Shown in pieces: positions 27,015-36,363 of a DNA stretch of 64,000 nucleotides. A model generated the notes under the pieces. That model ran no database searches and had not been told where the DNA came from. It saw nothing but the letters and a program-made list of their open reading frames with translations. The position numbers and the translations under genes are program-made. Source of the stretch: Streptomyces sindenensis (GTDB lineage Bacteria > Actinomycetota > Actinomycetes > Streptomycetales > Streptomycetaceae); assembly GCF_014649035.1 (NCBI RefSeq), contig NZ_BMSG01000027.1, positions 47,901 through 111,900 on the forward strand, read 5' to 3'. The stretch's first letter is position 1. Every line of letters begins with the position of its first letter.

Positions 27015-30000
27015 TGAACGGCTTGCCCAGGGAGCGTGCTCCGGACCCCGCGTCCGTGCCGGCCGGCTCCCCCGATCACGCCACCGGCGACCGGTACGAG
27101 GACGGCAGCCCCAACGACCCGGGCGGGGCCGACTGGACGGGGCTCGCCGACGCCGCCTGGCTCGCCGCCGCGCGGATCGGCGCCGACCGCGCCACCGGGA
27201 CCGCCCCGGACCACCCGCCCCACGGCGAAGAGCACCCCGACACGCCCGGTCCTCCGCCCGAAGCGCTTCCCGACCCGCCGGCCCGCCCCGAACCCGACAT
27301 CGTGCCCGGGGCGTCCGGGCTGCCGGGAGCACGGGCGTACGAACGGGAGGTCCGCACCTCCGTGGAGCGCACCCGCACCGGCCCCGACCGGCTCCCGGGC
27401 CGCGGCCCCCGCACCGTGCGCCGGGGCCCGTCGACGCTGGCCAGGTCCCTGCGCGGGCTGGGCCGCAGGGTGCCCACCGGGGGCCTGAGCGCCCTGGACG
27501 AGGAGAGCACCGCCGAGCACGGGCTCACCGACGGGCTGTGGGTCCCCTACTTCCTCCCCGACCGTGAGCGCGCCTTCGACCTGATGCTCCTCGTCGACCG
27601 TGCCCCCACCATGCCGCCGTGGCGGGGCACCGTCCGGCAGATCGCCGACGAGGCCGCCCACAGCGGGGCCTTCCGGGATGTCCGCACGGTCGGGGTGACC
27701 CTCCCGACCGGTACCGGCGAACCCGCGCTGCGCTGGCCCGGCGGGCGCGACGGCGACCCCGCCGAACTGATCGACGGCCGCAGCTCGCGGCTCTTCCTCG
27801 TCGTCACGGACGGACTCGCCCACGGCTGGGCGGGCCCCGGGGCCGACCGGTTACTGGAACGGCTCGCCTCGGGCGGGCCGACCGCGCTCGTCCACCTCCT
27901 GCCGCCCTATCTGCGCCACCGGTCCTCGCTGTTCCCCTTCCGCGCCCAACTGGACGCCGGAGGGTTCGGCGCGCCGAACCGGCGCTTCCACTGCCGCCCG
28001 CCCCTCGGCGCCCACGACCCCGTCCGGCCGTTGCCCGAACCGGACGACGACACCGTGCCCGTTCCGGTGCTCAGCGTCCGCGTCGGCTCCTTCCGCGCCT
28101 GGGCCGACCTGGTGACCGGCGAACGCGGGGTGCGGCGGATCCTGCCGGTCGTCCTGGCGGGCGCGCTGGCCAAGGGCGCCTCCGCCCCCGGGCTGCGCCG
28201 GCCGGTCGTCGACGGCCCCCGCGCGGCGGCCGCCGCCGTCCGCAGATTCCGCTCGCTCGCCAGCCCCCTGGCCCGGCAGCTCGCCGGACTGCTGGCCCTC
28301 GCCCCGATAGACTTCGCCGTCATCGAGGAACTGCGCGACCTGGCCCTGCCGGACGCCGGGCCGGAGCACTTCGCCGAGGTCATGATGGGCGGACTGATCG
28401 ACTGGGGAACCGGTGGCGAGAACGGTCCGGACTTCGCCGACGGCGTACGCGAAGCCCTCCTGGCCATCAGCACCCGGACCCAACTCGCCCGTACGGTCAA
28501 CCTCCTGGCGGAGCTGCGGACGGGGCAGGGCCACGGCGCCCGGCTTCGTGCCGCCCTCCACGACCCGGTCCGCACCGCCCTGCCCGGCACGGAGCCCGGC
28601 GCCCGCCCCTGGCTCCGGGTCGAACTGGCGGTCCTCCGGGCGCTGGCAGGCCCGTACGCCGGCCGGGCCGCCCGGGTGGCCGCCCGGCTGACGGGTCCCT
28701 CGGGCGGCCACGCTGCCCGGCCGGGTGAGACGGGTGCGAAACCGATGAAAGACATCCCGAATTGGGAAAAGCTGCTACCGGACAGCGTCGTTTCACCAGG
28801 AGGATCCGTGCCGCCCACGTCACCCACAGCAGCTGACACCTCGGTACCGGCTGACGACCCAGCCCGGAGGGCTCGCGAGGAGATGAAAGCCAAAGCGTCA
28901 AAAGCCCCCTTCGTCCGTTCGGGCCAGCCGAAGATCATGGGCAACGTACCGCCCAAGAATCCCAATTTCACGGGCCGCGAGTCGCTCCTCGCCGCCGTGG
29001 AGCGGCAGCTGGCCGAGGACGAGACGACGGCGGTCCTCCCGCACGCTCTGCACGGCCTCGGCGGCGTGGGCAAATCGCAGATCGCGGTGGAGTACGTCTA
29101 CCGCCACAGCGGCGACTACAACGTCATCTGGTGGATCCCCGCCGAACAGGAGAGCCTGATCCTGGCCGCGCTCGCCGAGCTGGCGGCGAGCCTCGGCCTG
29201 GAGGTCGGACCGCAGGCGAACACCGCGGTGCCCGCCGTCCGGGAGGCCCTGCGCACCGGCAAGCCCTTCGACAACTGGCTGCTGGTGTTCGACAACGCCG
29301 AGGACATCGACGCGGTGCGCTCGTACTTCCCCAACGGCGGCCCGGGGAAGATCATCGTCACCTCCCGCAACCGGGAGTGGGAGCGGGTCGCCACACCCCT
29401 CAGCGTCGACGTCTTCGACCGCGAGGAGAGCATCGCCCTGCTCCAGCGCCGCGCCCGGGGGCTGAGCACACAGGACGCGGGCCGGCTAGCCGAGGCGCTC
29501 GGCGACCTGCCGCTCGCCGTCGAGCAGGCCGGGGCCTGGCACGCGGCCACCGGCATGCCGGTCGACGAGTACCTGCAACTACTGGACGAACGCCGCCCCG
29601 AGATCCTCGACCTTGCCCCGTCCCCCGACTACCCCGTGCCCGTCGCCGCGGTCTGGGACATCTCGCTCGGCAGGCTCACCGCCGAGAACCCGGCCGCCCG
29701 CCAACTCCTCCAGATCTGCGCCTGCATGGCGCCCGAGCCGATCCCGCTGAGCATGCTGCGCGGCGGCCGCAACGTCCAGATCACCCCGGAGCTGGACCCC
29801 GTGCTGCGCGACCCGCTGCTGCTCGCCCGCGCCACCCGCGACCTGAGCAAGCTCTCGCTGGTCCGCCTCGACCACAAGGCCGGCACGCTCCAGATGCACC
29901 GGCTCATGCAGAACGTGATCGTCGCCCGGCTGGACCCGGAGGACCGGGAGCGGATGCGCAACGCCGCCCACCTGCTCCTCACCACCGCCAAACCGGGGCT

Positions 30001-31405
30001 GCCCGCCTCGCCGGAACAGTGGCCCGCCTACCTCGGACTGCTGCCCCACATGATCGCCTCCGACGCGGTCGGCAGCTCGGACGCCTGGGTGCGCGACCTG
30101 GTGTTCGACATGGTCACCTTCCTCTACTACTGGGGAGCGCACGAGGCGGGCGCGGACCTGACGCGGCAGGCCTGGGAGGCATGGAGCGAGCAGTCCGCCG
30201 AGGACGACCTGCACGTCATCCGGATCACGAAGATGCTCGGCTTCTACCTCCACCACCTCGGCCGGATCGCGGAGGCCGCGGCACTGAGCGAACAGGCCAT
30301 GGAGGTCTCGCGCACCGCGCCGATCCCCGAGGAGGAGGTGATCGACTCCATGCTCCAGCAGGCCGGCTCGCTGCGGTACCGGGGCGACTTCGAGGCCGCC
30401 CGTGAGCTGAGCGCCGAGGCATACGAGCGGGCGAGCGACCTCTACGGCCCGGAGGACCCGACGACGCTGAACGCGGCCCACAGCTACGGCCTCTCACTGC
30501 GGGTGAACGGCGACTTCCGGCAGGCGCGGGAGATCGACGAGGAGTCCGCCAGGCAGCGGGAGTTGCTCTACGGGCCGACCAGCGGGCTCACCGTGAACAC
30601 CCTGAGCGCCCTGGCGCTGGACACCCGCGAGGCGGGCGACTTCCTGGAGGCCCGGGCCCTGCAGGAGTCGACCTACCAGACCTACCGCACCCACTTCGGC
30701 CCCACCAACGCGGCGACCATCCGGGCCGCGCTGAACCTCGCGATCTGCCGGCGCCGGGCCGGATTCCTGGAGGGGGCGGCGGAGCTGGTCGAGGAGATCC
30801 TGGAGCGCTTCACCAGCAGGTACGGCGCCGCGTACCCGGAAACGCTGGGGGCGGCCCTGGCGGCGGTCGTCGACCGCCGGATCGCGGGCAGGCTGGAGGA
30901 CTCCCGTCGCCTCGGCCGGCAGACCCTCGACGGCTACCGGAACATCTTCGGCGAGCACCACCCGTACACCCTGTGCGCCATGATCAACGTGGCCGCCACC
31001 CTGCGGGCCGTGGGCGAGGTGGAGGAGGCCGAGCGGCTGGACACGGTCGCCGGGGAACGGCTCCGGGCGGACCTGGGGGAGCGCCACGTCTACTCACTGG
31101 CCGCCGCGTTGGGCCGGGCCAACGACCACTACGCCCGGCTGGACTTCGCCGGCGCCCTGGAGGCCGACAGCGCCACGCTGCCCCTGCTCACCGAAGTGGC
31201 GGGCGAGGATCACCCCTTCACCCTCGTCTGCGTCGCGAACCTCTCGCTGGACCATCGCGGACTCGGCCACTCTGCGGAGGCGGACCGGCTCAACGCGCAG
31301 GCGGTGGAGGGCCTGACGCGTGTGCTGGGGGAGGAGCACCCGTGGCGGACCTCGGCCCGGCTGCACCAGCGCATCGAGTACGACCCGACGGTGATCCCGC
31401 TGTGA
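27014..31405 (+). CDS. vWA (SAV_2336-type) NB-ARC TPR protein, contains a TTA codon
   Basis: A 1463-residue multi-domain signalling protein. Residues 1-165 are disordered and proline-rich. A degenerate vWA domain begins near 178; its MIDAS-like LVDRAPTMPPW lacks the usual DxSxS. After a linker at about 565-645 comes NB-ARC with NFTGRE, P-loop GLGGVGKS (681-688), Walker B LLVFDNAED (about 756-764) and LPLAVEQAG. TPR-type helical repeats fill about 1030-1450, with repeated Y-G-P/ T-L-N-A-type elements. The order vWA-NB-ARC-TPR matches SAV_2336-type proteins and the TPR protein of FxSxx peptide systems. Codon 280 is TTA, so synthesis should depend on the bldA tRNA. It likely senses invasion and controls the MoxR/VMAP switch. 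Confidence 0.88.
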   Translation: MNGLPRERAPDPASVPAGSPDHATGDRYEDGSPNDPGGADWTGLADAAWLAAARIGADRATGTAPDHPPHGEEHPDTPGPPPEALPDPPARPEPDIVPGASGLPGARAYEREVRTSVERTRTGPDRLPGRGPRTVRRGPSTLARSLRGLGRRVPTGGLSALDEESTAEHGLTDGLWVPYFLPDRERAFDLMLLVDRAPTMPPWRGTVRQIADEAAHSGAFRDVRTVGVTLPTGTGEPALRWPGGRDGDPAELIDGRSSRLFLVVTDGLAHGWAGPGADRLLERLASGGPTALVHLLPPYLRHRSSLFPFRAQLDAGGFGAPNRRFHCRPPLGAHDPVRPLPEPDDDTVPVPVLSVRVGSFRAWADLVTGERGVRRILPVVLAGALAKGASAPGLRRPVVDGPRAAAAAVRRFRSLASPLARQLAGLLALAPIDFAVIEELRDLALPDAGPEHFAEVMMGGLIDWGTGGENGPDFADGVREALLAISTRTQLARTVNLLAELRTGQGHGARLRAALHDPVRTALPGTEPGARPWLRVELAVLRALAGPYAGRAARVAARLTGPSGGHAARPGETGAKPMKDIPNWEKLLPDSVVSPGGSVPPTSPTAADTSVPADDPARRAREEMKAKASKAPFVRSGQPKIMGNVPPKNPNFTGRESLLAAVERQLAEDETTAVLPHALHGLGGVGKSQIAVEYVYRHSGDYNVIWWIPAEQESLILAALAELAASLGLEVGPQANTAVPAVREALRTGKPFDNWLLVFDNAEDIDAVRSYFPNGGPGKIIVTSRNREWERVATPLSVDVFDREESIALLQRRARGLSTQDAGRLAEALGDLPLAVEQAGAWHAATGMPVDEYLQLLDERRPEILDLAPSPDYPVPVAAVWDISLGRLTAENPAARQLLQICACMAPEPIPLSMLRGGRNVQITPELDPVLRDPLLLARATRDLSKLSLVRLDHKAGTLQMHRLMQNVIVARLDPEDRERMRNAAHLLLTTAKPGLPASPEQWPAYLGLLPHMIASDAVGSSDAWVRDLVFDMVTFLYYWGAHEAGADLTRQAWEAWSEQSAEDDLHVIRITKMLGFYLHHLGRIAEAAALSEQAMEVSRTAPIPEEEVIDSMLQQAGSLRYRGDFEAARELSAEAYERASDLYGPEDPTTLNAAHSYGLSLRVNGDFRQAREIDEESARQRELLYGPTSGLTVNTLSALALDTREAGDFLEARALQESTYQTYRTHFGPTNAATIRAALNLAICRRRAGFLEGAAELVEEILERFTSRYGAAYPETLGAALAAVVDRRIAGRLEDSRRLGRQTLDGYRNIFGEHHPYTLCAMINVAATLRAVGEVEEAERLDTVAGERLRADLGERHVYSLAAALGRANDHYARLDFAGALEADSATLPLLTEVAGEDHPFTLVCVANLSLDHRGLGHSAEADRLNAQAVEGLTRVLGEEHPWRTSARLHQRIEYDPTVIPL

Positions 31406-31535
31406 GGTGACGGATCGGTACGGGGCGGGGCCGGGAGGCCGGGCCCCCGACGTGTGACGGGCGAACCGGAAGACCGCGGACGGCCGGGGTGCGACGGGGT
31501 GCGGCCGACGGGAACACCACTGATGGGGGCGATGC

Positions 31536-32708
31536 ATGACCACGGTCGTATTCATCCACGGTACGGGGGTGCGGCCACCGCACACCGAGACCCTGAACGC
31601 ACGGGTCACGGCCTCGCTCGCCGAGGCCGCCCCGGGCGTGCGGGTCGTGCCGCTCGACTGGGGCGAGCGGCACGGCGCCCGGCTCGCCGCGGGCGGGGCC
31701 AGCATCCCGCCGGACAGGACCGGGGCCACCGAACGGGACGTGGCGGGCGAGGAGGACGGGGAGGACGCGGAGACCACCGCCTGGGAACGCCTGTACCGGG
31801 ACCCGGAGGCGGAGCTGGCCCTCGCCGCCACGCGCGGCCCCTCGGGGGAGGCGCCCCCGGGCGCCGCCTTCCCGGACGAGGAGTTCCGGGAGCGCCTCGC
31901 GGCCCTGGCGGCCCGGGGCGAGAGCGTCGCCCCGGAGCTGGGGCCCGGCCTCGGAGCACGGGCCGCCGACCTCGCCCGCAGCCCCCTGCTCGCCCCGGCG
32001 GCCGAAGCCCTGGATCCCGAAGACCTGGCGCCGCTCCTGGCCCGTGCGCTGGCCGCCGCCGTGATCGGGGCGGCCCTGGCGGCGGACGCCCCCGTCCTCT
32101 GCGACGGCCCCGCCCGCGACGCCGCCGTGGACCGGATCGCCCGGGAGCTCGGCGCCACCGCGCCCGGCTCCACCCGGGGGCCGGTGGGCCGGCTGATCGG
32201 CCGGCCCGTGCTGCGGCTCGGCTCCCGTTACGCGGTGCGCCGCCGCCGCGCCCTCACCGGGGCCGTCCACCCGGCCGCGGGCGACGTGCTCAAGTTCCTC
32301 GTCCGCGGCGGCCCTCTGCGCACCGCCCTGCGCGAGCTGGCCGCCGATGCCGAGCCGCCCGTGGTCCTCCTCGGCCACAGCCTCGGCGGGATCATCGCCC
32401 TCGACACCCTGATCGAGGCCCCCTTGCCCGGCGTCCGGCTGCTGGTCACGGTGGGCTCGCAGGCGCCGTTCCTGTACGAGACGGGGGCGCTGCCCCACCT
32501 CGACCACCCGGAACCGCTGCCCGGGCACGTACCCGCCTGGCTGAACATCCACGACCGCCGCGATCTGCTGGGCTTCGCCGCCGCACCGGTGTTCCCCGGC
32601 CGGGCCGAAGACATCGCGACGGACAACCGGCAGCCGTTCCCCGCAGCCCACAGCGCCTACTGGAGCGACCCGGCCGTCTACCGCGCCATCGCGGAGCGGC
32701 TGCCGTGA
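31536..32708 (+). CDS. Alpha/beta hydrolase, possible conflict-system effector
   Basis: A 390-residue serine hydrolase without signal peptide. It begins with VVFIHGTGV, typical of the oxyanion loop of lipases and esterases, and has the nucleophile elbow GHSLGG with Ser282. The acid and histidine should lie in the segments near NIHDRRDLLG and PAAHSAYW. The insert between about 50 and 230 is alanine-rich and helical. ATG 31536 has GGGGG 8 nt upstream. Its stop overlaps the caspase-like start (GTGA), so it belongs with the conflict module. It could be a lipid- or ester-cleaving effector; the substrate cannot be told. Confidence 0.78.
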   Translation: MTTVVFIHGTGVRPPHTETLNARVTASLAEAAPGVRVVPLDWGERHGARLAAGGASIPPDRTGATERDVAGEEDGEDAETTAWERLYRDPEAELALAATRGPSGEAPPGAAFPDEEFRERLAALAARGESVAPELGPGLGARAADLARSPLLAPAAEALDPEDLAPLLARALAAAVIGAALAADAPVLCDGPARDAAVDRIARELGATAPGSTRGPVGRLIGRPVLRLGSRYAVRRRRALTGAVHPAAGDVLKFLVRGGPLRTALRELAADAEPPVVLLGHSLGGIIALDTLIEAPLPGVRLLVTVGSQAPFLYETGALPHLDHPEPLPGHVPAWLNIHDRRDLLGFAAAPVFPGRAEDIATDNRQPFPAAHSAYWSDPAVYRAIAERLP

Positions 32709-33856
32709 GCGCGGGCCCGGCCCACCCGGCCGGCGTGAGCGCACACGGGGTGGACCCCGCCCGGGTGGTGGCGCTCGTCGTCGGCGTGGAGGCCTATGCG
32801 GCGGGACCTCGCTGGACGCTGCCGGGCCCGGTCCGCGACGCGTTGCGCTTCCGGGACTGGCTGCGGTCCACGGGCGTGCCGGACACCAACATCCTGCTGC
32901 ACCTCGCCCCGGCGGAGCGGACCGACGCGGTCACCGGCCACCGCGACGCCGACCACGAGACCCTGCGACGCGTCCTGGTCCATGAACTGCCCGCCCGGCA
33001 GGGAGACCTGCTCTGGGTCTGGTGGGGCGGGCACGGCGTCCTGGACCGGGACGAACACCTGCGGCTCTACTGCGCCGACGCCACGGAGACCGACCGCCGC
33101 AACATCGACCTGGAGTCCGCCCGCCGCCGGCTGAGCAGCGATGTCCTGCCCGGGTTCGAGCAGCAGAACTGGATCGTCGACGCCTGCCAGACCTTCGAGG
33201 AGCGCCACCGCGCCGCCGTCACGATCCCGGACGGGAGCCTGCCCGCCGGCCAGCGTCTGCGGGTCCACCGGCAGAGCGTGCTGCTGGCCGCCGACCGGGG
33301 ACAGCGCGCGGCCAACGATCCGGTACGCGGTCAGGGTGTCTTCTCGGACATCCTCCTGCGGGAGCTGGCCGCTCTTCCCGGCGGTCCGGCCCCCGACCCG
33401 GAGGCGCTCTTCGCCGCTGTCCGGGGCCACTTCGACCGGCTGCGCGCCGAGGGGCGTCATACCCAGCTCCCCACGCTCCAGCTGCACCGCCCCGGACACG
33501 CGGAACATCTGCCCGCCCCGCCCGCTCCACGGGACGCGGAGGCCCCCGGTCGGGCCCGGGCGGGCGGCGGGCTGGCCCGGGTGGTCGAAGCGCTGCTCGC
33601 CTATCCGCTGATGAGCGACCGCGACGAACGCCAGACGATGGTCGCGGAGCTGGACCCCGTCCTGGTTGGCCGGATGCCGCGGCACGCGGTGCCCCGTACG
33701 GATGTCCTCGGCATTCTGCGGACGCTGCGGCGGCGTCCGGACGGCCCCTGGGACCTCTACCGTGCCGTCACCCTGCTCGACGACGACCCGGCCCGGGCCG
33801 CCGAACTGGAGGAAGCGATAAGCGAGTTCCTGGCCGAGAATCGACCGGCTCCCTGA
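32705..33856 (+). CDS. Caspase-like protease with C-terminal EAD2
   Basis: A 383-residue protein. The N-terminal two thirds is a caspase-fold (C14) domain: VVALVVGVEAY starts the sheet, the catalytic histidine is H110 in WVWWGGHG, and the catalytic cysteine is C161 in WIVDACQTFEE. Residues about 290-376 form an EAD2 adaptor; its PRTDVLGILRTLRRRPDG aligns with PRTDMMHVVRKVMHHPGG of the VMAP protein. The shared adaptor is strong evidence that this protease is recruited by VMAP and executes the response, probably by proteolysis leading to dormancy or death. GTG 32705 overlaps the hydrolase stop. The assignment of the fold is firm; its substrate is unknown. Confidence 0.87.
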   Translation: MSAGPAHPAGVSAHGVDPARVVALVVGVEAYAAGPRWTLPGPVRDALRFRDWLRSTGVPDTNILLHLAPAERTDAVTGHRDADHETLRRVLVHELPARQGDLLWVWWGGHGVLDRDEHLRLYCADATETDRRNIDLESARRRLSSDVLPGFEQQNWIVDACQTFEERHRAAVTIPDGSLPAGQRLRVHRQSVLLAADRGQRAANDPVRGQGVFSDILLRELAALPGGPAPDPEALFAAVRGHFDRLRAEGRHTQLPTLQLHRPGHAEHLPAPPAPRDAEAPGRARAGGGLARVVEALLAYPLMSDRDERQTMVAELDPVLVGRMPRHAVPRTDVLGILRTLRRRPDGPWDLYRAVTLLDDDPARAAELEEAISEFLAENRPAP

Positions 33857-33960
33857 TCGTCCGACGTGATCGCACGGGTTTCCGGAAGGCAACCCATTCG
33901 TCATGATGGGAAGAGACGGGTGGCATCGTGTGCCGCCGGACCGACAAGGGGGAACAGGCC

Positions 33961-34152
33961 TTGCAGCAGACGGCATCGGCCGGTGATCCGGCTGACTACC
34001 TGGAGTCCGATGTCGCGGACCTCGCGGAGGTGGGTGTCGCCGCCGTGCGCGATCTCGCTCCCGCTCCCGGACGGCGTCTGCTGGAGGAGATCCGAAGAGC
34101 GCGCACCAGCACGCTGTCCGGCGACCCCCCTCCTGGAGCTCGCGCCGACTGA
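33961..34152 (+). CDS. Small leader-peptide-like ORF, candidate modified-peptide precursor
   Basis: A 63-residue ORF from TTG 33961 with a strong AAGGGGGAA site 7 nt upstream; the frame is open from GTG 33928. The middle, ESDVADLAEVGVAAVRDLAP followed by a basic helix, resembles the leader of FxSxx-COOH peptides (acidic start, D-L-x-x-V, then a helix). The C-terminus is short and polar (TSTLSGDPPPGARAD) and lacks the FxSxx ending, so the core would differ. It sits directly before the HExxH enzyme gene and after the caspase-like gene. It is a plausible substrate of that enzyme, but no experiment or homology search supports this yet. Confidence 0.45.
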   Translation: MQQTASAGDPADYLESDVADLAEVGVAAVRDLAPAPGRRLLEEIRRARTSTLSGDPPPGARAD

Positions 34153-34221
34153 GCGCTGTGCGGCCCGCCCCAGGAGCGGCGGTCTTCCGGGTCGCGTCGG
34201 GACCACGACAGAGGAGAGCGG

Positions 34222-36153
34222 GTGCACGTTCCGATACGGATGCCCGGCCACTGGTTCGACGAACTCGCCACGGGCGGCGGTTCGGTGGAGGCCATCGGCT
34301 TCCTCGCGCAGGGGGAGCGGTCCCGACGCCTCCTCCTGATCGGCGAGTTGCTCGACCGGCTGGAGGAGCGGCCCACCCTGCTCGGCCCCGCCGACCTCGG
34401 CGCAGTCTGGCGGACCGTGGAAGAGGCCGAGGCGCGGAAGCCGGGCTCCGCCGAGGAGTTGCTGACGGGTCCGGAGGTGGGCAGCTGGCTCGCCCACACC
34501 CTGCGCCGCCTGCACGGAACCTCCGTCGGCCCTCCGCTCTGGGTGGACACCGGGCATCTGGCCGCCGTCGCCGTGGTGGCTGCGCTGCGCGCCGGGACGG
34601 CTGCCGACCTCGTCGTACCGGCGCGAGAAGGCGCCGTACCCCTGCCGACGCTCGGCCTCGCCCGGCTCCCGGGCTCCCCGCTGCTCGGCTTCCAGCCGGT
34701 CCGCGCGCGCGTGCGCGAGGGGGAGCTGCACCTCGCCGCGACCGTACGGGGGACGGGGGCGATCGCACTGACCGTACGCCCGCTCACCGCACCGCGGAGC
34801 GCCGTGTGGTGGCCGACGCACCGGCTGCCGGTCAGGCCGGGCGGGCCCGAGGTCTCCCTCGACGACACCGACCCCTACCGCGACCTCGACCGCCCGATAC
34901 CGCCACGTCTGCTCACTCGGCGTGAACTCGCCACCTGGACACGGCTGTTCACCGAAGCGGTCGCGCTACTCGACGCCGACCCGGCCCCGGTCCCCGCTCC
35001 CGGCTCCGGCCCCGACCCTGCCCCCGGCTCCAGCGCCACGCCCGCTTCCGGCCCCGACCTCACCACCGGCACCGGCTCCACGCGCGTTTCCGGAGGATCG
35101 GGCACCCGCCCCGGCACGCTCCGCCCCGAGGAGATCAGGCGCATCGTGCCCTGGCCGGGGCGGCTGCCGAACGGCCCCGTCGAAGGGCTCAGCGCCTCCA
35201 CGGCGGACGCCTTCGGCTCCATGGTGGTGGCCGAGCCGCCGAACGCGGCGGCCCTCGCCGAGACGATGGTCCACGAATTCCAGCACAGCAAACTCGGCGC
35301 GCTGCTCCACCTCTTCGCGATGCTCGACGACGACCGTACGGAGGAGCACTACGCCCCGTGGCGCCCGGACCCGCGCCATCTGCCGGGCCTCCTCCACGGG
35401 GCGTACGCCTTCGTCGGCGTCGCCGGGTTCTGGCGGGACCGGATCGGGGACCGCACGGCCGACCCGCTGGACCTCGCGCCCTTCCGGTTCGCGCTCCGCC
35501 GCATCCAGACCCGTACGGTCCTGCGCACCCTCGCGACCCGCGCGACGCTCACCGGGCCCGGCCGCCGACTGGTCGCCGGACTCACCCGCACCGTCGACGG
35601 CTGGGTGCGCGAACCGGTGGACGGGGCGGTCGTGGCGCGGGCCCGTGCGGCGGCGGCCGGTCACCGGGCCGAGTGGCGGCTGCGGCATCTGCGGTGCGTG
35701 GAGGAGGAGCGCGCCGGGCTGGCGGCGGCGGTACGCTCCGGGGCGCCGCTCCCGCCTCCCCGGCGGCCCCGGCTCCTCCCGGCGGCGGAGCGCACCCACT
35801 GGCAGGACGTGCGGGGCGCCCTCTACCTGCGCCCGGATACCGTGGACGCCGCGGATGCCGTCCCGGACAGGGACCCGGACAGGGCGCCGGACCCCCCATC
35901 ACTCCCTGCCGACGTCCTGCTGGTCCAGGGCGAGGCCGCATCGGCACGGGAGGCGTACCGGGAGCGCTGGTCGGCCACCCCGGGGGACCCGCATCTGCTG
36001 GCGGGCTGGCTGCTGGCGCACACCGCGCTCCACCCCGGCCACCGGCGGCTCCTCGCCCGCCCCGAGCGGTTCGCCGCCGCGGTCGAGGGGGAGGGGCCGG
36101 AGGTGTGGGAGCGCGCGGCGTACCGGCTGGCTGCCCCGGGACACCCCGCCTGA
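34222..36153 (+). CDS. HExxH-motif putative peptide beta-hydroxylase
   Basis: A 643-residue protein with the motif HEFQH at 351-355 in a helix (AETMVHEFQHSKLGALLHL). The N-terminus starts HVPIRMPGHWFDELATG and resembles HExxH proteins of FxSxx-type peptide systems, now regarded as 2-oxoglutarate-dependent peptide hydroxylases rather than proteases. A proline, glycine and serine-rich linker of about 40 residues (about 255-295) interrupts the N-terminal part. The C-terminal third is helical. GTG 34222 has GAGGAGA upstream. It follows the peptide ORF by 69 bp. No radical SAM partner gene is present in the window, unlike classical FxSxx clusters. Confidence 0.7.
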   Translation: MHVPIRMPGHWFDELATGGGSVEAIGFLAQGERSRRLLLIGELLDRLEERPTLLGPADLGAVWRTVEEAEARKPGSAEELLTGPEVGSWLAHTLRRLHGTSVGPPLWVDTGHLAAVAVVAALRAGTAADLVVPAREGAVPLPTLGLARLPGSPLLGFQPVRARVREGELHLAATVRGTGAIALTVRPLTAPRSAVWWPTHRLPVRPGGPEVSLDDTDPYRDLDRPIPPRLLTRRELATWTRLFTEAVALLDADPAPVPAPGSGPDPAPGSSATPASGPDLTTGTGSTRVSGGSGTRPGTLRPEEIRRIVPWPGRLPNGPVEGLSASTADAFGSMVVAEPPNAAALAETMVHEFQHSKLGALLHLFAMLDDDRTEEHYAPWRPDPRHLPGLLHGAYAFVGVAGFWRDRIGDRTADPLDLAPFRFALRRIQTRTVLRTLATRATLTGPGRRLVAGLTRTVDGWVREPVDGAVVARARAAAAGHRAEWRLRHLRCVEEERAGLAAAVRSGAPLPPPRRPRLLPAAERTHWQDVRGALYLRPDTVDAADAVPDRDPDRAPDPPSLPADVLLVQGEAASAREAYRERWSATPGDPHLLAGWLLAHTALHPGHRRLLARPERFAAAVEGEGPEVWERAAYRLAAPGHPA

Positions 36154-36363
36154 CCAGCGCCGGGACGCTCCGGCCCGTGTCCGTGAAGCGCTCCGCCACG
36201 GCCGCCGCGCGTGAGGCGCGTCACTCTGCGTGAAATTCTCGGCATACATTCCGCCGGACTGGGGAGGGGTCCAGGCCGCTGGTGCGCCGGATGTCGGCCC
36301 GCCATGCGCATGCCCTGGCCGAAACCGGAGGGGGCATTTCAGGCACGGAAGGCTAAACACGAC

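Noticed and set aside
34222..36153. Reading the HExxH gene as a zinc metallopeptidase
   Set aside because: No third zinc ligand pattern of gluzincins or metzincins is evident, and the N-terminal pattern and peptide-system context fit the hydroxylase-like family better, though not conclusively.
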